Below, one piece after another: positions 1-6,014 of a DNA stretch of 6,765 bases. The position numbers were made by a program, and so were the translations under genes. The DNA comes from Bacteroidota bacterium (GTDB lineage Bacteria; Bacteroidota; Bacteroidia; Chitinophagales; Chitinophagaceae), in assembly GCA_013414745.1 (NCBI GenBank), contig CP058707.1, forward strand, positions 3,093,372 to 3,100,136, in the 5' to 3' direction. The notes beneath the pieces were generated by a model. The model was not told the DNA's origin and did not search any database. It worked only from the letters and a program-made list of their open reading frames with translations. Numbering within the stretch: position 1 is the stretch's first letter; every line of letters starts with the position of its first letter.

Positions 1-679
1 GAACCAGATTGCGGGCTTCCAGAATTTCCTGAGGATTCACCACCGGATTAATTTTAGGCTGAAGATGCGGATGAATATTTTGACGAATGATCAGTCGTTC
101 TTCTTCCTTTTGCGGGTAACCTACAACAATCTTCAGCATAAACCGATCTACCTGGGCTTCCGGCAACGGATAGGTTCCTTCCTGTTCAATTGGGTTCTGC
201 GTGGCCAGAACCAGAAACGGTTCCTCTAAACGAAAAGTATTGTCGCCCAGAGTAACCTGTTTTTCCTGCATGGCTTCCAGTAAGGCACTTTGTACTTTGG
301 CCGGAGCCCTGTTAATTTCATCCGCTAAAATAAAATTGGCAAATATGGGACCTTTACGGACCTGAAATTGATTTTGTTGTTGATTATAGATCATCGTTCC
401 AATCACATCAGCAGGCAATAAATCCGGGGTGAACTGGATGCGTGAGAATTTTCCGGCAATAGCAGTTGACAAAGATTTGATGGCCAGGGTTTTTGCCAGC
501 CCCGGAACACCTTCCAGTAAAATATGCCCTTGTGCCAAAAGTCCGATAAGCAGGCGCTCTAGCATATATTTCTGCCCAACGATGGACTTATTCAATTCCA
601 TCTGCAACAGGTCGATAAAGGCGCTTTTCTGATTGATACGTTCATTTAATTCCCGAATATCCTGTGTTGAATGTTCCAT
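1..679 (-). CDS. MoxR-family AAA+ ATPase, N-terminal 226 codons (runs off left edge)
   Basis: MoxR ATPases are cytoplasmic AAA+ chaperone-like proteins, often encoded beside DUF58/von Willebrand A proteins and thought to help mature or insert metal-dependent partners. The translation begins MEHSTQDIRELNERI. It shows a Walker A motif GVPGLAKT at about residues 57-64, a Walker B motif FILADE at about 116-121 followed by INRAPAKVQ, the sensor-1 segment ATQNP at about 159-163, and EAQVDRF at about 174-180. All are characteristic of the MoxR branch. Family members are usually about 320-335 residues, so roughly the last third lies outside the window. The start is the ATG at 677-679: an in-frame TGA at 701-703 lies just upstream with no other start between. 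No Shine-Dalgarno is visible, which is normal in Bacteroidota. The frame is uninterrupted, unlike its neighbour. Partner genes would lie beyond position 1. Family assignment is secure; the specific substrate is unknown. Confidence 0.95.
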   Translation of the reverse strand, partial: MEHSTQDIRELNERINQKSAFIDLLQMELNKSIVGQKYMLERLLIGLLAQGHILLEGVPGLAKTLAIKSLSTAIAGKFSRIQFTPDLLPADVIGTMIYNQQQNQFQVRKGPIFANFILADEINRAPAKVQSALLEAMQEKQVTLGDNTFRLEEPFLVLATQNPIEQEGTYPLPEAQVDRFMLKIVVGYPQKEEERLIIRQNIHPHLQPKINPVVNPQEILEARNLV

Positions 680-701
680 AGCTGGTTGTTTAAAAGCCGC
701 T

Positions 702-709
702 CAAAAATA
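702..709 (-). promoter_or_regulatory. Candidate Bacteroidota -7 promoter element for the moxR-like gene
   Basis: The minus strand reads TATTTTTG here, an exact match to the TAnnTTTG -7 element used by the Bacteroidota housekeeping sigma factor. Transcription would start around 695, leaving a leader of about 16 bases before the ATG at 679. No TTTG/TTG -33 element is seen at the expected spacing, and short AT-rich matches arise by chance, so this is tentative. Confidence 0.3.
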
Positions 710-812
710 GAAACCACAGGCAATTCAGTCAGTTAAAAAGTATAATGTGAAGTACCTCCCCATCGAAGGATTTTGTATCTGGATTCTCAGATAGCCTGGA
801 AAATGGTTCATA

Positions 813-841
813 AAGAAAGCACCCTAACGGAGTGCTTTCTT
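813..841 (-). terminator. Intrinsic-type terminator hairpin after the large repeat gene
   Basis: A perfect 10-bp inverted repeat (AAGAAAGCAC / GTGCTTTCTT) encloses a 9-base loop. On the minus strand the 3' arm is itself T-rich and runs on into TAT, giving a weak U-tract. It lies about 35 bases past the stop at 877, or about 19 bases past the alternative stop at 860. It is before the candidate moxR promoter, as expected for a terminator separating the two genes. Stem perfection makes it credible; the short U-tract makes its efficiency uncertain. Confidence 0.65.
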
Positions 842-876
842 GAATGATAAAAGACCTGTTTAGTCGTTCAAACGGC

Positions 877-1131
877 TTACTTTTCCTGAGAAGGCTTTTG
901 AGCTCCTTTGAATACCTGAACATGATACATACCGGCTTCGAGGGCACTTAAGGCAACACGGAAAGTGTTGTTCCCTTCAACAGCCAGAACGGTATTTTCA
1001 CTGACTAATCGTCCGCTAAGATCGAACAAACGAATTGTAATTTCTTCGCGAACAGAACTTGTCATATCAATGAACAGGATATCCTTAGCAGGGTTAGGAT
1101 ACAGGACAATATTGTCTTGTTCAACAACCAC
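877..1131 (-). CDS. Fragment 7: T9SS type A C-terminal sorting domain
   Basis: This carries the classic C-terminal signal recognised by the type IX secretion system in Bacteroidota: VLYPNPAKDILFID, then RLFDLSGRLV, then ALEAGMYHVQVFKG, about 75 residues at the protein end. The frame is open upstream of 1131 through SPESFQTLANKPGDAEVV, so the start shown is only a conventional GTG. As given it ends QKPSQEK at the stop 877-879. If the T4 run at 881-884 lacked one base relative to the true sequence, the end would instead read QEKVSRLND with a stop at 860-862, closer to the usual K-plus-hydrophobic tail of these domains. The domain assignment is very secure; the exact C-terminus is not. Confidence 0.9.
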   Translation of the reverse strand: MVVEQDNIVLYPNPAKDILFIDMTSSVREEITIRLFDLSGRLVSENTVLAVEGNNTFRVALSALEAGMYHVQVFKGAQKPSQEK

Positions 1132-1171
1132 TTCAGCATCACCAGGTTTGTTGGCTAATGTCTGGAACGAT

Positions 1172-1672
1172 TCAGGGCTCCCATGAACTTCTTGAGTAAG
1201 GAAGCGGTAAACAAACTGAACGAACCTGCCATTCGTACTGGGTATTAGGTATCAAACCAGCCAGATTTTTTGAATTTGGCGTAGTTGTACCCATGATAGC
1301 CGCAGACCAAGGATCGGTTGCTTTTTTGTATCGGGTTTCGTAGAAAGCAGCAGTTGGCTGAACAGCCCAGTTCAATTTAGCAGTTGTACCGGTTACATTC
1401 GATGTAAATAATCCGGTAGGAGCAGGACATGAAATCAGCGTAGTGAAGTATTCTGAAGCACCCCAAGGACCAGGATTACCCAAAGAACAGAATCCACGTA
1501 CCTGAATTTCATAATTACCACCAGCAATCAATCCGATGATATTCTTAAAGGTTGTAGGTGCTGCTTGAGTTCCTCCACCCGTCCAGGTTGGATCTCCTAC
1601 TAAACGGAAACGAACTTCGTACCAGCCTAATCCTGGAATTCCATTCCAATTCACTAACCGTATTGTCTCCAA
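1172..1672 (-). CDS. Fragment 6: Fn3-3 and Fn3-4
   Basis: The true frame runs from about 1650 to 1183. It holds two Fn3 domains. The first has VNWNGIPGLGWYEVRFRL, NYEIQVRGFC and SEYFTTLISCPAP; the second has AKLNWAVQPTAAFYETRYK and TQYEWQVRSVC. Both show the Bacteroidota pattern of a YE(V/T)R strand and a Cys near the domain end. The apparent end (RSSWEP, stop) results from an extra base in the CCC run at 1180-1182. Removing it gives RSSWSPESFQTLANK, the usual close of an Fn3 domain, and joins directly to the sorting-domain fragment. The first residues METIRL belong to the previous frame's overlap. Confidence 0.75.
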   Translation of the reverse strand: METIRLVNWNGIPGLGWYEVRFRLVGDPTWTGGGTQAAPTTFKNIIGLIAGGNYEIQVRGFCSLGNPGPWGASEYFTTLISCPAPTGLFTSNVTGTTAKLNWAVQPTAAFYETRYKKATDPWSAAIMGTTTPNSKNLAGLIPNTQYEWQVRSVCLPLPYSRSSWEP

Positions 1673-3278
1673 TATTACTCATATAAACACCTGTTACCGG
1701 AACAGAATTGGTTACCGTAATCGTGGCAGGAGCAGATGTATTGGTACATCCATTTCCATCCGTATAAGTGTAAGTATATGTTGTAGAAGGACCTGTATAG
1801 GGATTCGCAACAGAGAATGTTCCACCTGAAGGAGTTCCTACTAATTGAAGAGGGAATCCAGGGCATGAACTAAGGTCAGTTGCCGTCACGGTAGGCAGCG
1901 GATGAATGGTTAGATGCAATTCATAATCCTGACATCCAAAATACGCTGTATAGGTTCCTGAAGCAGAATATGTCACATTATTAACTGGCCAGAGATAGCT
2001 GTACGATCCATCCTGAAATTGTTGTGATAATTGGAGGATTCGGTGCTCGGTTACATCCCAAACACAAGTTGTTGTATTGAATGTTGCAGTTTCATAACAA
2101 GCTAATGTTGGCATAGCTGGCATAGATCCAGTGACATCCCACATACAAGTGGTGTGGTTGAACGAGGCCGTTTCATAACAAGCTAATGTTGGCATAGCCG
2201 GCTGCGATCCAGTTACATCCCACATACAAGTGGTGTGATTAAATGAAGCTGTTTCCCAACAAGCCAATGTAGGCATAGCCGGCTGTGAACCAGTGACATC
2301 CCACATACAAGTGGTGTGGTTAAATGAAGCAGTTTCCCAACAAGCCAATGTAGGCATAGCAGGCTGTGAACCGGTTACATCCCACATACAAGTGGTATGG
2401 TTAAATGAAGCAGTTTCCCAACAAGCCAGCGTAGGCATAGCAGGTTGTGAACCTGTTACATCCCACATACAAGTTGTGTGGTTGAAAGAAGCTGTTTCGT
2501 AACAAGCTAAAGTAGGCATAGCCGGCTGTGAACCGGTTACATCCCACATACAAGTGGTGTGGTTAAATGAAGCTGTTTCCCAACAAGCCAGTGTAGGCAT
2601 AGCAGGTTGTGAACCAGTTACATCCCACATACAAGTGGTGTGGTTGAAAGAAGCAGTTTCCCAACAAGCGAGTGTAGGCATAGCAGGCTGTGAACCAGTT
2701 ACATCCCACATACAAGTGGTATGGTTAAATGAAGCTGTTTCCCAACAAGCCAGTGTAGGCATGGCAGGTTGTGAACCAGTTACATCCCACATACAAGTGG
2801 TGTGGTTAAACAAGCAGTTTCCCAACAAGCGAGTAGGCATAGCAGGTTGTGAACCGGTTACATCCCACATACAAGTGGTGTGGTTAAATGAAGCAGTTTC
2901 CCAACAAGCCAGCGTAGGCATAGCCGGCTGTGAACCAGTTACATCCCACATACAAGTGGTATGGTTAAATGAAGCAGTTTCCCAACAAGCCAGCGTAGGC
3001 ATAGCAGGTTGTGAACCGGTTACATCCCACATACAAGTGGTGTGGTTAAATGAAGCAGTTTCCCAACAAGCGAGTGTTGGCATAGCAGGCTGTGAACCTG
3101 TTACATCCCACATACAAGTGGTATGGTTAAATGAAGCAGTTTCCCAACAAGCGAGTGTTGGCATGGCAGGCTGTGAACCGGTTACATCCCACATACAAGT
3201 GGTATGGTTAAATGAAGCAGTTTCCCAACAAGCGGTGTAGGCATCGCAGGTTGTGAACCGGTTACATCCCACATACAA
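1545..3278 (-). CDS. Fragment 5: repeats 15 to 1, second WPVN module, PKD/Ig-like region
   Basis: The true frame runs from about 3234 to 1656. It carries repeats 15 to 1. The last units in reading order drift from the consensus (units 6, 2 and 1 have CYETA; unit 1 has FNTTTCVWDVT). Two compensated shifts hide inside it. Unit 10 reads RLLGNCLF instead of LACWETASF (2811-2833). At 2012-2048 TEHRILQLSQQFQ replaces a likely TGAPNPPIITTIS. Next come a WPVNNVTYSASGTY module (about 2010-1897) and a PKD/Ig-like stretch (SSCPGFPLQLVG ... YTDGNGCTNTSAPATITV). The true frame ends at NIGDNTV, around 1650-1656; the tail after ELEWNSRIRL is spurious. Confidence 0.75.
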   Translation of the reverse strand: MYVGCNRFTTCDAYTACWETASFNHTTCMWDVTGSQPAMPTLACWETASFNHTTCMWDVTGSQPAMPTLACWETASFNHTTCMWDVTGSQPAMPTLACWETASFNHTTCMWDVTGSQPAMPTLACWETASFNHTTCMWDVTGSQPAMPTRLLGNCLFNHTTCMWDVTGSQPAMPTLACWETASFNHTTCMWDVTGSQPAMPTLACWETASFNHTTCMWDVTGSQPAMPTLACWETASFNHTTCMWDVTGSQPAMPTLACYETASFNHTTCMWDVTGSQPAMPTLACWETASFNHTTCMWDVTGSQPAMPTLACWETASFNHTTCMWDVTGSQPAMPTLACWETASFNHTTCMWDVTGSQPAMPTLACYETASFNHTTCMWDVTGSMPAMPTLACYETATFNTTTCVWDVTEHRILQLSQQFQDGSYSYLWPVNNVTYSASGTYTAYFGCQDYELHLTIHPLPTVTATDLSSCPGFPLQLVGTPSGGTFSVANPYTGPSTTYTYTYTDGNGCTNTSAPATITVTNSVPVTGVYMSNIGDNTVSELEWNSRIRLVRSSFPFSRRSNLDGWRNSSSTYNL

Positions 3279-3640
3279 GTGGTGTGGTTAAATGAAGCAG
3301 TTTCCCAACAAGCCAGTGTAGGCATAGCAGGTTGTGAACCAGTTACATCCCACATACAAGTGGTGTGGTTGAAAGAAGCAGTTTCCCAACAAGCGAGTGT
3401 AGGCATAGCAGGTTGTGAACCAGTTACATCCCACATACAAGTGGTGTGATTAAATGAAGCTGTTTCCCAACAAGCCAGCGTAGGCATAGCAGGTTGTGAA
3501 CCGGTTACATCCCACATACAAGTGGTATGGTTAAATGAAGCAGTTTCCCAACAAGCCAATGTAGGCATAGCAGGCTGTGAACCAGTTACATCCCACATAC
3601 AAGTGGTGTGGTTAAATGAAGCTGTTTCCCAACAAGCCAG
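2650..3640. repeat. Higher-order duplicated block, copy A (units 8 part to 20 part)
   Basis: This block matches copy B (3780-4767) base for base by eye, apart from small gaps. Unit 9 pairs with 23, 10 with 24, and so on to 19 with 33, including rare variants such as GCATCGCAGG in units 15 and 29 and TTGAAAGAAG in units 17 and 31. Identity begins after an A/T difference in units 8/22 and ends at a C/T difference (3641 against 4768). Copy A lacks 4 bases relative to a gap-free version of 995 bases. Confidence 0.85.
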
Positions 3641-3760
3641 CGTAGGCATAGCAGGCTGTGAACCAGTTACATCCCACATACAAGTGGTGTGGTTAAATGC
3701 AGCAGTTTCCCAACAAGCCAGCGTAGGCATAGCAGGTTGTGAACCAGTTACATCCCACAT
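3182..3760 (-). CDS. Fragment 4: repeats 22 to 15
   Basis: The true frame runs from about 3800 to 3235, seven to eight copies of the 27-residue unit with two Cys each. Unit 21 has CWETAAFNH, a Ser-to-Ala change that is one of the few amino-acid differences in the array interior. The frame ends at 3234/3235, where AGCGGTG stands for AGCGAGTG (one A missing compared with the otherwise identical unit 29). The out-of-frame tail reads PLVGKLLHLTIPLVCGM, the same false tail as fragment 2, because the same kind of deletion occurred at the same place in the unit. It is an interior slice of the same gene. Confidence 0.65.
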   Translation of the reverse strand: MWDVTGSQPAMPTLACWETAAFNHTTCMWDVTGSQPAMPTLACWETASFNHTTCMWDVTGSQPAMPTLACWETASFNHTTCMWDVTGSQPAMPTLACWETASFNHTTCMWDVTGSQPAMPTLACWETASFNHTTCMWDVTGSQPAMPTLACWETASFNHTTCMWDVTGSQPAMPTPLVGKLLHLTIPLVCGM

Positions 3761-4244
3761 ACAAGTGGTATGGTTGAATGAAGCAGTTTCCCAACAAGCG
3801 AGTAGGCATAGCAGGCTGTGAACCAGTTACATCCCACATACAAGTGGTATGGTTAAATGAAGCTGTTTCCCAACAAGCCAGTGTAGGCATGGCAGGTTGT
3901 GAACCAGTTACATCCCACATACAAGTGGTGTGGTTAAACGAAGCAGTTTCCCAACAAGCGAGTGTAGGCATAGCAGGTTGTGAACCGGTTACATCCCACA
4001 TACAAGTGGTGTGGTTAAATGAAGCAGTTTCCCAACAAGCCAGCGTAGGCATAGCCGGCTGTGAACCAGTTACATCCCACATACAAGTGGTATGGTTAAA
4101 TGAAGCAGTTTCCCAACAAGCCAGCGTAGGCATAGCAGGTTGTGAACCGGTTACATCCCACATACAAGTGGTGTGGTTAAATGAAGCAGTTTCCCAACAA
4201 GTGTTGGCATAGCAGGCTGTGAACCTGTTACATCCCACATACAA
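3693..4244 (-). CDS. Fragment 3: repeats 27 (part) to 22
   Basis: The true frame runs from about 4200 to 3804 and encodes only the 27-residue Cys-rich repeat, from TCWETASFNH to the end of unit 23 and the PAMPT of unit 22. The first ~14 residues (MYVGCNRFTACYAN) are the repeat read in a wrong frame, because about 80 bases between the breaks at 4200 and 4280 are in a third frame. The frame is lost again near 3802, where GAGTAGGC replaces GAGTGTAGGC (two bases missing). After that the translation becomes RLLGNCFIQPYHLYVG. It has no independent start or function; it is an interior slice of the surface protein. Confidence 0.65.
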   Translation of the reverse strand: MYVGCNRFTACYANTCWETASFNHTTCMWDVTGSQPAMPTLACWETASFNHTTCMWDVTGSQPAMPTLACWETASFNHTTCMWDVTGSQPAMPTLACWETASFNHTTCMWDVTGSQPAMPTLACWETASFNHTTCMWDVTGSQPAMPTRLLGNCFIQPYHLYVGCNWFTTCYAYAGLLGNCCI

Positions 4245-4767
4245 GTGGTATGGTTAAATGAAGCAGTTTCCCAACAAGCGGTGTTGGCATGGCAGGCTGT
4301 GAACCGGTTACATCCCACATACAAGTGGTATGGTTAAATGAAGCAGTTTCCCAACAAGCGAGTGTAGGCATCGCAGGTTGTGAACCGGTTACATCCCACA
4401 TACAAGTGGTGTGGTTAAATGAAGCAGTTTCCCAACAAGCCAGTGTAGGCATAGCAGGTTGTGAACCAGTTACATCCCACATACAAGTGGTGTGGTTGAA
4501 AGAAGCAGTTTCCCAACAAGCGAGTGTAGGCATAGCAGGTTGTGAACCAGTTACATCCCACATACAAGTGGTGTGATTAAATGAAGCTGTTTCCCAACAA
4601 GCCAGCGTAGGCATAGCAGGTTGTGAACCGGTTACATCCCACATACAAGTGGTATGGTTAAATGAAGCAGTTTCCCAACAAGCCAATGTAGGCATAGCAG
4701 GCTGTGAACCAGTTACATCCCACATACAAGTGGTGTGGTTAAATGAAGCTGTTTCCCAACAAGCCAG
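3780..4767. repeat. Higher-order duplicated block, copy B (units 22 part to 34 part)
   Basis: This is the second copy of the block at 2650-3640, offset by 14 repeat units. It lacks 7 bases: 2 near 3802, 4 near 4200 and 1 at 4280/4281. In every case copy A carries the full-length version at the matching place, and copy B carries the full-length version where copy A is short. No substitutions were seen between the copies. Confidence 0.85.
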
Positions 4768-5631
4768 TGTAGGCATAGCAGGTTGTGAACCGGTTACATC
4801 CCACATACAAGTGGTGTGATTAAATGAAGCTGTTTCCCAACAAGCCAGCGTAGGCATAGCAGGTTGTGAACCGGTTACATCCCACATACAAGTGGTATGG
4901 TTAAATGAAGCAGTTTCCCAACAAGCGAGCGTAGGCATAGCCGGCTGTGAACCGGTTACATCCCACATACAAGTGGTGTGGTTGAACGAAGCTGTTTCCC
5001 AACAAGCGAGCGTAGGCATAGCCGGCTGTGAACCGGTTACATCCCACATACAAGTGGTGTGGTTAAATGAAGCTGTTTCCCAACAAGCCAGCGTAGGCAT
5101 AGCAGGTTGTGAACCTGTTACATCCCACATACAAGTGGTGTGGTTAAATGAAGCTGTTTCCCAGCAAGCCATTGTTGGCAAAGCTGGCTGTGAACCGGTT
5201 ACATCCCAAGTACACGTGCTGTTATTGAATGAAGCGGTTTCCCAGCAAGCCAGCGTAGGCATGGCAGGTTGCGGTGTAACGGTCAGGTTTAATGTCGTGA
5301 CTACACAATTGGTAGTATCTACATGTGTGCCACTTTGGGTATAGGTCATTCCATTTACAGGCCATGTATAACTAATACAAGCAGATTCATTTTGTGTCAC
5401 TGAAGTATATGAGGTACACAAGGTTCGGAAGGTTGTGATGGTAGACCAGTTGCTCGGAGAATGATCACCCGTGCAATAGGCAGCTACCTGAAAATCATAG
5501 AGAGTGTTAGGAGTTAACATCGAATAATTCTTCATTGCACCAAATTGGTCCATTGACCCAAGAGCCACTTGGCGAAACACGATAACGGGTAGCATACCAT
5601 GCACCAGTAGCCGTCCAACTGATATTCGCAC
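4228..5631 (-). CDS. Fragment 2: end of Fn3-2, WPVN module and repeats 40 to 29
   Basis: The real frame spans about 5541 to 4281; the first ~30 residues up to about DQF are an upstream out-of-frame extension. It opens with the end of Fn3-2 (MLTPNTLYDFQVAAYC ... TITTFRTLC). Next is a module with SACISYTWPVNGMTYT and TTLNLTVTP, a type seen before repeats in secreted Bacteroidota proteins. Then come twelve 27-residue repeats of the form CWETASFNHTTCMWDVTG followed by SQPAMPTLA. The first repeat (unit 40) is the most divergent (FNNSTCTWDVTG). The frame is lost at 4280/4281, where one A is missing relative to the identical unit 14, and the tail PLVGKLLHLTIPLVCGM is out of frame. Unit 27, the next in reading order, has a further 4-base deficit. 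Confidence 0.75.
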   Translation of the reverse strand: MRISVGRLLVHGMLPVIVFRQVALGSMDQFGAMKNYSMLTPNTLYDFQVAAYCTGDHSPSNWSTITTFRTLCTSYTSVTQNESACISYTWPVNGMTYTQSGTHVDTTNCVVTTLNLTVTPQPAMPTLACWETASFNNSTCTWDVTGSQPALPTMACWETASFNHTTCMWDVTGSQPAMPTLACWETASFNHTTCMWDVTGSQPAMPTLACWETASFNHTTCMWDVTGSQPAMPTLACWETASFNHTTCMWDVTGSQPAMPTLACWETASFNHTTCMWDVTGSQPAMPTLACWETASFNHTTCMWDVTGSQPAMPTLACWETASFNHTTCMWDVTGSQPAMPTLACWETASFNHTTCMWDVTGSQPAMPTLACWETASFNHTTCMWDVTGSQPAMPTLACWETASFNHTTCMWDVTGSQPAMPTLACWETASFNHTTCMWDVTGSQPAMPTPLVGKLLHLTIPLVCGM

Positions 5632-5998
5632 CAGTACTGGTTATTCCCCATACCGCTGTGATGGAAGGTGTAGGGCATTTTGCCAATGTTGTAAATTCCT
5701 GTATAGGAGAATAAGAACTGCTTCCCGCCGGACTATTACATATTGTTTGTACCTGGTATTCATAGGTCGTCAGGTCGTTCAGTCCGGTAAATGTTTTGGA
5801 TGTGGTAGAAGAAGTACCATTCATCCAGGAACCGGTAGGGGTTTTAATACGATAACGTACCTGATAATACGCCGCATTGGGAGCGGCAGTCCAGGATACA
5901 GTGACCGTAGTACTGGTTGGTGAGGCACTTATTCCAGTGGGAAAAGCACATTGACCCATGGTATCGCTGGCACTAAAAGTCAGTCCTACGAATGCCAT
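5507..5998 (-). CDS. Fragment 1: end of signal peptide, Fn3-1 and most of Fn3-2
   Basis: From the ATG at 5998 the product begins MAFVGLTFSASDTMGQC, which looks like the hydrophobic core and cleavage region of a Sec signal peptide without its basic N-terminus. An Fn3 domain follows, with the typical strands TVTVSWTAA, YYQVRYR and TYEYQVQTICN, ending in EFTTLAKCPTP. A second Fn3 then runs through NISWTATGAWYATRYRV. True homology ends near SWVNGPI. The last residues (WCNEELFDVNS) are out of frame after an extra base in the AAA run at 5542-5544; removing it gives NGPIGAMKNYSML and carries on into fragment 2. Upstream, removing one G from 6038-6042 joins this frame to an ATG at 6059 and supplies a basic N-region. 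The 5998 start is therefore probably internal. Confidence 0.75.
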   Translation of the reverse strand: MAFVGLTFSASDTMGQCAFPTGISASPTSTTVTVSWTAAPNAAYYQVRYRIKTPTGSWMNGTSSTTSKTFTGLNDLTTYEYQVQTICNSPAGSSSYSPIQEFTTLAKCPTPSITAVWGITSTGANISWTATGAWYATRYRVSPSGSWVNGPIWCNEELFDVNS

Positions 5999-6014
5999 GA
6001 ATCCAAGTAGGAAC

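Larger units (their letters stand above)
2050..5278 (-). repeat. Tandem array of forty 81-bp units (27-residue Cys-rich protein repeat)
   Basis: Unit starts on the plus strand (at GTTACATCCC or GTGACATCCC) run 2050, 2131, 2212, 2293 and so on to 5198. Spacing is exactly 81 bases except for units 10 (78), 15 (80), 22 (79), 27 (77) and 28 (80). Each unit encodes two Cys with C-x10-C inside the unit and C-x15-C to the next, about 80 Cys in total. That suggests a disulfide-stabilised extended rod after export (inference). The consensus core is CWETASFNHTTCMWDVTG. I recall similar CYETATFNTTTC-type repeats in secreted Bacteroidota proteins but cannot name a family entry. End units are the most divergent; interior units are nearly uniform in protein sequence. 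Confidence 0.97.

Noticed and set aside
429..632. 67-codon plus-strand ORF
   Set aside because: It lies wholly antisense to the strongly conserved MoxR ATPase core.
729..947. 72-codon minus-strand ORF overlapping the sorting domain and the hairpin
   Set aside because: It runs through the T9SS domain in another frame and through the terminator stem; the sorting-domain frame is clearly the coding one here.
1675..1866. 63-codon minus-strand ORF
   Set aside because: It is the PKD/Ig-like region read in the wrong frame.
2050..5278. CRISPR-like regular repeats
   Set aside because: The 81-bp units are contiguous with no unique spacers, have a length divisible by three and encode a conserved peptide with synonymous variation; no cas genes are present.
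2293..5344. Long plus-strand reading frames across the array (repeating VWLNEAVSQQASVGIAGCEP)
   Set aside because: Because the unit is 27 codons long, any stop-free frame repeats for the whole array. Minus-strand substitutions are silent in the real frame, and only the minus frame joins to Fn3 and sorting domains.
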